A DNA stretch of 64,000 bases from positions 6,838,001-6,902,000 of the forward strand of contig NZ_CP040244.1 of assembly GCF_005517195.1 (NCBI RefSeq), written 5' to 3'. A program made the translations under genes and the position numbers. This document shows positions 57,180 to 64,000 of this stretch, one piece after another. The notes under the pieces were generated by a model, which had not been told where the DNA came from, made no database searches, and saw nothing but the letters and a program-made list of their open reading frames with translations. This DNA is from Streptomyces vilmorinianum. Lineage in GTDB: Bacteria; Actinomycetota; Actinomycetes; Streptomycetales; Streptomycetaceae. Position 1 is the stretch's first letter; each line of letters starts with the position of its first letter.

Positions 57180-57668
57180 ATGGCCGACTCCAGTTTCGAC
57201 ATCGTCTCCAAGGTCGAGCGGCAGGAGGTCGACAACGCCCTCAACCAGGCCGCCAAGGAGATCTCGCAGCGCTACGACTTCAAGGGCACCGACGCCTCGA
57301 TCTCCTGGCAGGGCGACAAGATCCTGATGCAGGCCAACGGCGAGGAGCGCGTGAAGGCGATCCTCGACATCTTCGAGACCAAGCTGATCAAGCGCGGCAT
57401 CTCGCTGAAGTCGCTGGACGCGGGCGAGCCGCAGCTGTCCGGCAAGGAGTACAAGATCTTCGCGACGATCGAGGAGGGCATCTCCCAGGAGAACGCCAAG
57501 AAGGTCTCCAAGGTCATCCGCGACGAGGGCCCCAAGGGCGTCAAGGCGCAGGTCCAGGGTGACGAGCTGCGGGTCAGCTCGAAGAGCAGGGACGACCTGC
57601 AGGCCGTGCAGGCGCTGCTCAAGGGCAAGGACTTCGACTTCGCGATCCAGTTCGTGAACTACCGCTGA
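57180..57668 (+). CDS. yajQ: YajQ-family cyclic-di-GMP/nucleotide-binding protein
   Basis: A 162-residue YajQ protein with two tandem ferredoxin-like domains (SFDIVSKVERQEVDNALNQA, RYDFKGTDASISW, RVSSKSRDDLQAVQALLKGK, FAIQFVNYR). Homologues bind c-di-GMP and affect regulators. ATG 57180 behind AAGGAG. A strong hairpin follows (57679-57713). Confidence 0.92.
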   Translation: MADSSFDIVSKVERQEVDNALNQAAKEISQRYDFKGTDASISWQGDKILMQANGEERVKAILDIFETKLIKRGISLKSLDAGEPQLSGKEYKIFATIEEGISQENAKKVSKVIRDEGPKGVKAQVQGDELRVSSKSRDDLQAVQALLKGKDFDFAIQFVNYR

Positions 57669-57678
57669 TCGGCTCTAC

Positions 57679-57713
57679 GGCCCTCGTCGCGCGTGCCTCG
57701 CGCGGCGGGGGCC
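57679..57713. terminator. Bidirectional terminator between yajQ and the CDF transporter gene
   Basis: A 15-bp stem (GGCCCTCGTCGCGCG, G-U pairs allowed) with a 5-base loop between convergent genes. Confidence 0.75.
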
Positions 57714-57719
57714 GAGTTG

Positions 57720-58391
57720 TCAGGCGCAGCAGTCGCAGTCGGGCCGTGAAGAGGGGGCGGGGGCGCAGCAGCTGTCCCCTCGCCAGGCGTCGCGGCCTTC
57801 CTTGGCGGCGATGGCGGCGATGACGAGGGCGGCGATCGGGTCGGCCCAGGACCAGCCGAGCAGCAGGTTGAGCAGGAGTCCGGCGAGCAGCACCGCGGAC
57901 AGGTACGTACAGAGCAGGGTCTGCTTGGAGTCCGCGACGGCGGAGGCGGAGCCGAGTGCGCGGCCGGCCCTGCGCTGGGCGGCGGACAGGAACGGCATGA
58001 CCGCCGGCGAGAGGGCGGCCGGCACGATGCCGGGGACGGAGTGCCCGGCATCGCCGGTGCCGGTGAGCGCGCGGACCGCGTCGACCGTGACGTAGGCGGC
58101 GAGCGCGAAGAAGGAGACCGCGATGATCCGCAGGGTGGTCTTCTCGCGGGCCTCGCGGACGGCGTGATCGGTGGCGGAGAACTGCCAGGCGACCGCCGCC
58201 GCGGACGAGACCTCGATGACCGAGTCGAGGCCGAAACCGATCAGGGCGGTGGAGGATGCCATCGCGCCGGCGGTGAGGGCGACGATCGCCTCGACGACGT
58301 CGTAGGCGATCGTGGCGGCGACCAGCAGCCGTACGCGCCGGGCGAGCGCGTCGCGGCGGGCCGGACCCGGCCCGAGGGATATCGACGCCAT
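57720..58391 (-). CDS. Cation diffusion facilitator (CDF) with Cys-rich tail
   Basis: A 223-residue cation efflux protein with about six membrane helices. It has GFGLDSVIEVSSAAAVAWQF, where Asp is the typical metal ligand of helix 2, and SWADPIAALVIAAIAAKEGR. The C-terminus ends with CCAPAPSSRPDCDCCA in place of the usual cytoplasmic domain, suggesting soft-metal binding. The ATG at 58391 directly follows the end of an ArsR-type regulator remnant, its expected operon partner. Confidence 0.8.
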   Translation of the reverse strand: MASISLGPGPARRDALARRVRLLVAATIAYDVVEAIVALTAGAMASSTALIGFGLDSVIEVSSAAAVAWQFSATDHAVREAREKTTLRIIAVSFFALAAYVTVDAVRALTGTGDAGHSVPGIVPAALSPAVMPFLSAAQRRAGRALGSASAVADSKQTLLCTYLSAVLLAGLLLNLLLGWSWADPIAALVIAAIAAKEGRDAWRGDSCCAPAPSSRPDCDCCA

Positions 58392-58392
58392 C

Positions 58393-58500
58393 TCAGCAGC
58401 AGCCCTTCTCGTCCGCGTCGACGCAGGTGCGGTCGGCTTCGACGGCGACGACCGCGATGAGCTGGGCGTCCGAAAACCGCCAGCCGTGAGGTCGGCGGGC
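58393..58500 (-). pseudogene. C-terminal remnant of an ArsR/SmtB-type metalloregulator
   Basis: In frame before the CDF gene, the minus strand ends with WRFSDAQLIAVVAVEADRTC and a tail with more Cys (VDADEKGCC), the ending style of CmtR-like metal sensors. No HTH precedes it: the sequence upstream is the divergent ogt promoter. The regulator has lost its DNA-binding part. Identification rests on a short segment. Confidence 0.4.
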
Positions 58501-58546
58501 CCCGCACACTGGACACCGAGCGAGCATGCGAGGAGAGGAACGAGCC

Positions 58547-59047
58547 ATGACCGGGCAGACCGTGTACGCGTACGTCGGCGGGCCCCTGGGCGAGATGCTG
58601 CTCGTCGGGCGGGATGCCGGGGACGGCCGGACGGCGCTGGTCTCGCTGTCGCTGCCCGGACAGAAGGGCGGCGCCGTCGTCGAGGACGGGTGGCGCCACG
58701 TGCCCGAGGCGTTCGAGGAGATCGCCGGGCAGCTCGACGCGTACTTCGCCGGGCGGCGGGACCGCTTCGACATCCCGTTCGCGGACAGCGGGACCGACTT
58801 CCAGCGGCGCGTCTGGCGGGCGCTCGACGGCATCCCGTACGGCGCCACCGTCTCGTACGGGGACATCGCCCGGCAGGTGGGTTCGTCCGGGGCCGGGGTA
58901 CGGGCCGTCGGCACCGCGATCGGGCGGAACCCGCTGCTCGTGGTGCGGCCCTGTCACCGGGTGATCGGCGCGGACGGGAGTCTGCGGGGGTACGCGGCCG
59001 GGCTCGAGCGCAAGGAGCGGCTCCTCGGCCTGGAGCGGGCGAGGTGA
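58547..59047 (+). CDS. ogt: Methylated-DNA--protein-cysteine S-methyltransferase
   Basis: A 166-residue O6-alkylguanine repair protein. It carries the acceptor motif VRPCHRVIGADG, preceded by RRVWRALDGIPYGATVSYGD and VRAVGTAIGRNPL. It transfers alkyl groups to Cys in a suicide reaction. The ATG at 58547 follows AGGAGAGGAA. Its stop overlaps alkB (GTGA), giving an alkylation-repair operon. Confidence 0.95.
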   Translation: MTGQTVYAYVGGPLGEMLLVGRDAGDGRTALVSLSLPGQKGGAVVEDGWRHVPEAFEEIAGQLDAYFAGRRDRFDIPFADSGTDFQRRVWRALDGIPYGATVSYGDIARQVGSSGAGVRAVGTAIGRNPLLVVRPCHRVIGADGSLRGYAAGLERKERLLGLERAR

Positions 59048-59673
59048 CGGACACGCTGTTCCCCCGGGAGCGCGCGGTCGTCGCCCCGGGCGCGGTGCAC
59101 GTCCCGGGGTGGCTCTCCCCGGACCGGCAGCGGGAGTTGGTGGCCGCCTGCCGGGAGTGGGGGCGCGGGCCCGTCCCGTACCGGCACACCGTGCTGCCGG
59201 GCGGCGGGGTGATGTCCGTGCGGTCGCTCTGTCTGGGGCGGCGCTGGGTTCCGTACCGCTATCTCGACCGGACGGACGTGGAACTGCCCGGGTGGCTCAC
59301 CGACTTGGGGCGTGAGGCGGTGATCGAGGCGTACGGGGACGACGGCGGCTACGCGCCCGACACCGCGCTCGTGAACTTCTACGACGCGGGCGCCGGCGCG
59401 AGGATGGGGCTGCACCAGGACAAGGAGGAGCGGTCCGGTGCGCCGGTGGTGTCGCTGAGCCTCGGGGACCGTTGCGTGTTCCGGTTCGGGAACACCGAGA
59501 CCCGCGGGAGGCCGTACACCGATGTGGAGTTGGCGTCCGGCGATCTGTTCGTCTTCGGCAGCCCCTCGCGCTTCGCGTACCACGGGGTGCCGAAGGTGTA
59601 CCCGGGGACGGCCGATCCGGCGCTCGGGCTGACCGGGCGGCTCAACATCACCCTGCGGGAGACCGGGCTCTGA
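59044..59673 (+). CDS. alkB: AlkB-type 2-oxoglutarate-dependent DNA/RNA demethylase
   Basis: A 209-residue AlkB. Iron ligands are in MGLHQDKEE (H-x-D) and AYHGVPK, and the 2-oxoglutarate Arg is in GRLNITLRETG. It removes 1-meA/3-meC lesions oxidatively. The GTG at 59044 overlaps the ogt stop, so both repair genes are translated together. Confidence 0.95.
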   Translation: MTDTLFPRERAVVAPGAVHVPGWLSPDRQRELVAACREWGRGPVPYRHTVLPGGGVMSVRSLCLGRRWVPYRYLDRTDVELPGWLTDLGREAVIEAYGDDGGYAPDTALVNFYDAGAGARMGLHQDKEERSGAPVVSLSLGDRCVFRFGNTETRGRPYTDVELASGDLFVFGSPSRFAYHGVPKVYPGTADPALGLTGRLNITLRETGL

Positions 59674-59680
59674 GGCGGCC

Positions 59681-59950
59681 TCAGCGCTCGCGCGAGTGGC
59701 CGAAGAGGATCCGGTACGCGATCAGCAGCACCAGCGCGCCGCCGACGGCCGAGATCCAGGTGGCCGTGTCGTAGAAGCCGGTGGCGATCGGGCGGTCCAG
59801 GAAGGTGGACGAGATCCAGCCACCGATGAAGGCTCCCGCGATGCCGATGACGGTCGTGCCGATGAACCCGCCCGGGTCGCGGCCGGGGAGCAGGACCTTG
59901 GCTATGACACCCGCGAACAGGCCCAGGACGATCCAACTGATGACGTTCAT
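59681..59950 (-). CDS. GlsB/YeaQ/YmgE-family membrane protein
   Basis: An 89-residue protein with three membrane helices and Gly-rich turns (WIVLGLFAGVIAKVLLPG, GGFIGTTVIGIAGAFIGGWI). The family is associated with stress responses; function unknown. ATG 59950. It converges on alkB and diverges from the permease gene. Confidence 0.88.
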   Translation of the reverse strand: MNVISWIVLGLFAGVIAKVLLPGRDPGGFIGTTVIGIAGAFIGGWISSTFLDRPIATGFYDTATWISAVGGALVLLIAYRILFGHSRER

Positions 59951-60007
59951 GCCCGGTAGGACGCCGGGGCGTCGGGCTCGGTTGCGGCGGGCCGTAGTGT
60001 GCGGTGC

Positions 60008-61249
60008 ATGACACAGGGACTGCGCCGCTCGCTCGGCGTCTTCGATGCCGTCGTCATCGGGCTCGGCTCGATGGTGGGCGCCGGAATCTTCGTCGCGCTC
60101 GGCCCGGCGGCCGGGGCGGCCGGCTCGGGGCTGCTGCCGGCGCTCGGACTCGCCGCGATCGTGGCGTACTGCAACGCCATGGCCTCGGCGTGGCTCGCCG
60201 CGCGCTACCCGGCCTCGGGCGGCACGTATGTGTACGGTCGCGAACGCCTCGGCCCATTCTGGGGGTACCTCGCAGGCTGGGCCTTCGTCGTCGGCAAGAC
60301 GGCCTCGTGCGCGGCGATGGCGCTGACGGTCGGGGCGTACGTCTGGCCGGGGCAGGCGCACGCGGTGGCGGTCGCGGCCGTGGTGGCGCTGACCGCCGTG
60401 AACTACGGCGGCGTGCAGAAGTCCGCCCTGCTGACGCGGGTGATCGTGGCGCTGGTGCTCGCGGTCCTGGCCGCGGTCGTCGTGGCCTCCCTGACCTCCG
60501 CGGAAGCCGACTTCGAACGGCTGGCGCTGGGCGGGGACGCGACGGCGAGCGGGGTCCTCCAGGCGGCGGGGCTGCTGTTCTTCGCGTTCGCGGGGTACGC
60601 GCGGATCGCCACGCTCGGCGAGGAGGTACGCGATCCGGCCCGGACCATTCCCCGGGCGATCCCCCTGGCGCTCGGCATCGCCCTCGCCGTCTACGCGACG
60701 GTCGCGGTGTGCGTCCTCGCCGTCCTGGGCCCGCAGGCGCTTGCCGCCTCCCCCGCGCCGCTCACGGACGCGGCCCGGGCCGCCGACGCCGCATGGCTGG
60801 TGCCCGTCGTCACGGTCGGCGCGGCCGTCGCGGCGCTGGGCTCGCTGCTCTCGCTGATCCTCGGGGTCTCCCGTACGACGCTTGCGATGGCCCGCGACGG
60901 GCATCTGCCGGGCGCGCTGGCCGCCGTCCACCCGCGCTTCCAGGTGCCGCACCGGGCGGAGCTCGCGGTGGGCGCGGTGGTGGCCGTCGTGGCGGCCACG
61001 GCGGACGTGCGGGGCGCGATCGGCTTCTCGTCCTTCGGCGTGCTCGTCTACTACGGGATCGCCAACGCCTCCTCCTGGGCCCTGGGCGGCCGTGCGCGCC
61101 GGCTGCTCGCCGCGCTCGGCCTGGCCGGGTGCGGGGCGCTGGCGTTCGCGCTGCCGCTCGTCTCCGTCCTGGCGGGCGTGGGCGTCCTCGCGGCGGGGAC
61201 GGTCGCGTACGCGGTCACACGCGGACGCTCCGCACACCCGCCCGAGTAA
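60008..61249 (+). CDS. APC-family amino acid permease
   Basis: A 413-residue permease with about 12 helices. It begins RSLGVFDAVVIGLGSMVGAG (the consensus GxG(I)F helix 1), followed by YPASGGTYVYGRERLGPFWG and FFAFAGYARIATLGEEVRDP (helix 6). Substrate probably a cationic or neutral amino acid; not predictable. The ATG at 60008 is preceded by a GTG alternative at 59999. Confidence 0.9.
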   Translation: MTQGLRRSLGVFDAVVIGLGSMVGAGIFVALGPAAGAAGSGLLPALGLAAIVAYCNAMASAWLAARYPASGGTYVYGRERLGPFWGYLAGWAFVVGKTASCAAMALTVGAYVWPGQAHAVAVAAVVALTAVNYGGVQKSALLTRVIVALVLAVLAAVVVASLTSAEADFERLALGGDATASGVLQAAGLLFFAFAGYARIATLGEEVRDPARTIPRAIPLALGIALAVYATVAVCVLAVLGPQALAASPAPLTDAARAADAAWLVPVVTVGAAVAALGSLLSLILGVSRTTLAMARDGHLPGALAAVHPRFQVPHRAELAVGAVVAVVAATADVRGAIGFSSFGVLVYYGIANASSWALGGRARRLLAALGLAGCGALAFALPLVSVLAGVGVLAAGTVAYAVTRGRSAHPPE

Positions 61250-61276
61250 GGGCACCGCGGGCTAGCGGCCCATGCG

Positions 61277-61678
61277 CTAGCGGCCCATGTACGGGTACGC
61301 CGCCTGGTCCGTGCGGATGATCTCCTTGCCCAGCGGCAGCAGCGAGACCGGCACCATCTTGAAGTTCGCGATGCCCAGCGGGATGCCGATGATCGTGATG
61401 CAGAGCGCGATGCCGGTGGTGATGTGACCGAGCGCCAGCCACCAGCCCGCCAGGATCAGCCACAGCACGTTGCCGACACAGGACGGCGCGCCCGCGTCGC
61501 GGCGGTCCACGACCGTGTAGCCGAAGGGCCAGAGGGCGTAGATCCCGATCCTGAAGGCGGCGAGACCGAAGGGGATACCGATGATCGTGATGCACAGCAG
61601 GACGCCGGCCAGCATGTAGCCGAGGAACATCCAGAAGCCGCACAGGATCAGCCAGATGATGTTCAGGATTGTCTTCAC
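61277..61678 (-). CDS. yccF: YccF-domain membrane protein
   Basis: A 133-residue protein with two YccF/DUF307 repeats, each with LCITIIGIPFGLAAFRI or LCITIIGIPLGIANFKM. Inner-membrane protein of unknown function. The ATG overlaps the htpX stop by 4 bp. Just past its stop, a 13-base segment (ATGGGCCGCTAGC) is duplicated, producing a second in-frame stop. Confidence 0.9.
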   Translation of the reverse strand: MKTILNIIWLILCGFWMFLGYMLAGVLLCITIIGIPFGLAAFRIGIYALWPFGYTVVDRRDAGAPSCVGNVLWLILAGWWLALGHITTGIALCITIIGIPLGIANFKMVPVSLLPLGKEIIRTDQAAYPYMGR

Positions 61679-62538
61679 GGGCGGCGACCTGCCATCTGTT
61701 CGAGTCGGGCGATGCGCTCCGCCATCGGCGGGTGCGTGGAGAACATCTTGGTCATCCCCTGGCCTGGCCGGAAGGGGTTCGCGATCATCATGTGGCTCGC
61801 GGTCTCGATCCGGGGCTCGGGCGGCAGCGGCAGCTGCTTCGTGCCCGCCTCGAGCTTGCGCAGGGCGCTCGCGAGGGCGAGCGGGTCACCGGTGAGCTGT
61901 GCGCCGGAGGCGTCCGCCTCGTACTCCCGCGAGCGGGAGATGGCGAGCTGGATGACCGAGGCGGCGATCGGGCCGAGGATCATGATCAGCAGCATGCCGA
62001 GCAGGCCGGGGCCGTCGTCGTCGTCCGAGCGGCCGACGGGGATCAGCCAGGCGAAGTTGACCAGGAAGAGGATCACGGAGGCGAGCGCTCCGGCCACCGA
62101 GGAGATCAGGATGTCCCGGTTGTAGACGTGGCTCAGCTCATGGCCGATGACTCCGCGCAGCTCGCGCTCGTCGAGGATCTGCAGGATGCCCTCGGTGCAG
62201 CACACGGCGGCGTTGCGCGGATTACGGCCGGTCGCGAAGGCGTTGGGGGCCTGGGTCGGCGAGATGTAGAGCCGGGGCATCGGCTGGCGGGCCTGCGTGG
62301 AGAGGTCACGCACCATCCGGTAGAGCGCGGGGGCCTCGAACTCGCTGACCGGGCGGGCCCGCATGGCCCGCAGCGCCAGCTTGTCGCTGTTCCAGTAGGC
62401 GTACGCGTTGGTGCCGAGCGCCACGACGAGCGCGACGATCAGCCCCGTACGCCCGAAGAAGCTGCCGATGACGATGATGAGGGCGGAGAGCCCTCCGAGG
62501 AGTACGGCGGTCCTCAGCCCGTTGTGCCGGCGGTGCAC
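61675..62538 (-). CDS. htpX: Zinc metalloprotease HtpX
   Basis: A 287-residue M48 membrane protease for membrane-protein quality control. Two N-terminal helices precede the zinc motif HELSH and the Glu ligand in SREYEAD, followed by further helices (ISSVAGALASVILFLVNFAW). GTG start 62538 behind GGAGGG. A structured leader (62560-62649) lies just upstream. yccF is translationally coupled downstream. Confidence 0.93.
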   Translation of the reverse strand: MHRRHNGLRTAVLLGGLSALIIVIGSFFGRTGLIVALVVALGTNAYAYWNSDKLALRAMRARPVSEFEAPALYRMVRDLSTQARQPMPRLYISPTQAPNAFATGRNPRNAAVCCTEGILQILDERELRGVIGHELSHVYNRDILISSVAGALASVILFLVNFAWLIPVGRSDDDDGPGLLGMLLIMILGPIAASVIQLAISRSREYEADASGAQLTGDPLALASALRKLEAGTKQLPLPPEPRIETASHMMIANPFRPGQGMTKMFSTHPPMAERIARLEQMAGRRP

Positions 62539-62559
62539 GGTACGCCCTCCAAGTGGTGC

Positions 62560-62649
62560 GGCAGGGGAACCCTTTGCTCGGTGGTCCACTCGTCCAGTGG
62601 AACCTCCCGTACAGGTCAACGCCAGGCGGGAGGCACGGGTTCCCCTGCC
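62560..62649 (-). ncRNA. Structured htpX leader (three-way junction)
   Basis: An outer 13-bp perfect stem (GGCAGGGGAACCC 62560-62572 with GGGTTCCCCTGCC 62637-62649) encloses two hairpins: TCCACT/AGTGGA (62585-62601) and CCTCCCG/CGGGAGG (62603-62633). It lies between the mscL stop (62682) and htpX start, ending about 20 bases before the htpX GTG. A small hairpin GCCCCC/GGGGGC (62647-62661) overlaps the outer arm and would be mutually exclusive. Probably cis-regulatory; no known riboswitch class recognised. Confidence 0.5.
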
Positions 62650-62681
62650 CCCACGGGGGGCGGATTGAGCCGTACGGGTGA

Positions 62682-63137
62682 TCAGCGCGGGGCCGGGAGG
62701 CCCGCCTTCTCCAGGGCGGTGGCGACGGGCTCGACCTCGCTGGTGCAGTGGGCGCAGCGGGTGGCGATGGCCGGGATCTCGGTGAAGCAGCGGGGGCAGT
62801 CGCGCTTGGCGGACTTGGGGTCGGCCGCCTCCTCCTTCGCGAACTTCGCCTGGACCTTCGCCATGGGGACGACGATGAAGAAGTAGAGCACAGCGGCGGT
62901 GATCACGAACGCTATGGCGGCGGCGATGGCCAGACCGTAGGGGAAGTCCGTCTCGCCGATCGAGAACTTGGCCTTGCTGAAGTCGCCGGCCGCTCCGGTG
63001 GCCAGACCGATGAGGGGGGCGATGAACGCCTGGCTGAAGCCGGTCACAACGGCTGTGAACGCCGATCCGACGGCCAGACCGATGGCCATCGAGATGACGT
63101 TTCCGCGGAGTATGAAGTCCTTGAAACCGTTCAGCAC
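62682..63137 (-). CDS. mscL: Large-conductance mechanosensitive channel with C-terminal zinc ribbon
   Basis: A 151-residue MscL. The core is canonical (GFKDFILRGNVISMAIGLAV, FIAPLIGLA, IAAAIAFVITAAVLYFFIVV). After the usual C-terminal helix comes CPRC-x10-CAHC, a zinc-ribbon-like module of about 30 residues not found in classical MscL. It releases solutes on hypo-osmotic shock. GTG start at 63137 after AAGGAGCAAGC. Confidence 0.9.
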   Translation of the reverse strand: MLNGFKDFILRGNVISMAIGLAVGSAFTAVVTGFSQAFIAPLIGLATGAAGDFSKAKFSIGETDFPYGLAIAAAIAFVITAAVLYFFIVVPMAKVQAKFAKEEAADPKSAKRDCPRCFTEIPAIATRCAHCTSEVEPVATALEKAGLPAPR

Positions 63138-63160
63138 TGCGCTTGCTCCTTGAGGCGTTT

Positions 63161-64000
63161 TCAGAAGAGGGTGTCCGCCGCGAAGCGGAGGGCGAACTGG
63201 GGGTAGCCCGACAGCACGACACCGACGACGGCGGCCAGCCCGATCGCCACGGTGACCGCCGCGGGAGCCTTGTGGCGTACCGGCTCGCCCTCAGGCGCCC
63301 GGAAGAGCACCGCCGTCCACCGCAGGTAGTAGTAGAGGCCGATCACGACGTTGATGCCCATGATCACGGCCAGCCAGCCGAGGCCCGCGTCGACCGCCGC
63401 CGAGAAGACGGTGACCTTGGCGAAGAGACCGATGATACCGGGGGGCAGGCCGGCCAGGTTGAGCAGGAAGAAGCCCATGGTGAGCGCGGTGAGCGGGCTG
63501 GTGGCGTACAGGCCGCGGTAGTCGGCGATCCGGTTCTCGGGATGCGTACGGGAGACCAGCGCGGCCACCGCGAAGGCGCCGAGGTTCACCACGGCGTACA
63601 TCAGGGCGTACGCGACGGTGGCGCCGATCTGGTCGTCGCTGGAGTACGCGGCGGCGGCGATCGGCACCAGGAGGTAGCCGGCCTGGGCGACGGAGGACCA
63701 GGCGAGCAGCCGTACCGCGCTCCACGCGCGCGTGGAGACCTGCCGCAGGGCGGCCACGTTGCCGACGGTCATGGTGAGCGCGGCGAGGACGGCGAGCGCG
63801 GGGCCCCAGACGTCGGCGTACGAGGGGAACGCGACGACGGTCACCAGGATGAGGCCGGTGAAGCCGACGGCCTTGCCGACGACCGAGAGGTAGCCGGCGA
63901 CGGGCAGCGGAGCGCCGATGTAGGTGTCGGGGACCCAGAAGTGGAAGGGGACGGCGGCCGTCTTGAAGGCGAAGCCGACCAGGGTGAGCGCCACGCCCAC
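63161..64000 (-). CDS. nuoN: NADH-quinone oxidoreductase subunit N, C-terminal part (runs off window)
   Basis: The last 279 residues of NuoN, a proton-pumping membrane subunit of complex I. It has FKTAAVPFHFWVPDTYIGAP, the Lys/His-bearing helices and LLNLAGLPPGIIGLFAKVTV. The N-terminal third lies outside the window. It ends 23 bp before the mscL start on the same strand. Confidence 0.95.
   Translation of the reverse strand: MGVALTLVGFAFKTAAVPFHFWVPDTYIGAPLPVAGYLSVVGKAVGFTGLILVTVVAFPSYADVWGPALAVLAALTMTVGNVAALRQVSTRAWSAVRLLAWSSVAQAGYLLVPIAAAAYSSDDQIGATVAYALMYAVVNLGAFAVAALVSRTHPENRIADYRGLYATSPLTALTMGFFLLNLAGLPPGIIGLFAKVTVFSAAVDAGLGWLAVIMGINVVIGLYYYLRWTAVLFRAPEGEPVRHKAPAAVTVAIGLAAVVGVVLSGYPQFALRFAADTLF

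Overview
The window is high-GC actinobacterial DNA and, by gene content and order, Streptomyces: the secE-nusG-rplK-rplA / rplJ-rplL-rpoB-rpoC / rpsL-rpsG-fusA-tuf block (here all on the minus strand), a tRNA-Thr-tRNA-Met-rpmG-hadA-hadB cluster, DUF397/XRE/GHKL regulatory genes, a WhiB-like protein and a SigE-family ECF sigma factor. GTG and TTG starts and 4-base ATGA/GTGA overlaps are common.

Layout. 1-6.1 kb is accessory: the edge of a YoaK-type membrane protein, a scrambled paralogue remnant (257-612), a DUF504-2H RNA-end-processing fusion, a DUF397/XRE/GHKL trio, a zinc-finger HTH protein and two proteins of unknown function. 6.1-8.2 kb is a PIG-L deacetylase lipoprotein. 8.2-12.9 kb is the str operon (rpsL, rpsG, fusA, tuf). 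12.9-30.9 kb is the main accessory element: an 18-kb, tail-only phage-derived cluster between rpsL and rpoC. 30.9-44.0 kb is rpoC, rpoB, rplL, rplJ, a lipoprotein, rplA, rplK, nusG, secE and tRNA-Trp. 44-64 kb is a patchwork of housekeeping genes (aspC, adenosine deaminase, murB, hadAB, rpmG, yajQ, ogt, alkB, htpX, mscL, nuoN), regulators, transporters, four tRNAs in all, a 50-bp tandem-repeat array and several decayed genes.

The tail cluster. A divergent XRE repressor faces three translationally overlapping plus-strand genes (a WhiB-like protein, a Cys-rich protein and a small HTH protein). These are followed by a siphophage-type tail programme: tail terminator, tail tube, a frameshifted assembly chaperone pair, two tandem tape measures, Dit, three tandem fibre/receptor-binding paralogues, a Tal-like hub, minor tail proteins, amidase endolysin and two holin-like membrane proteins. 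No capsid, portal, terminase, integrase or replication gene is present. The best reading is a domesticated non-contractile phage-tail-like particle (F-type tailocin) with its own lysis cassette. Two promoters, one before the WhiB-like gene and one before the structural genes, share 21 of 29 bases, with an operator-like palindrome filling the -35/-10 spacer. Related sites overlie the XRE gene's own promoter. A LexA-box-like sequence lies in a moron-like insert between chaperone and tape measures. Strong hairpins insulate the element from the str and rpo operons.

Other points of note are a three-way-junction RNA leader before htpX, an amidohydrolase lacking several metal ligands, an MscL with a zinc-ribbon tail, a 50-bp repeat array, a TetR-MFS pair with matching 20-bp operators, and several decaying genes.
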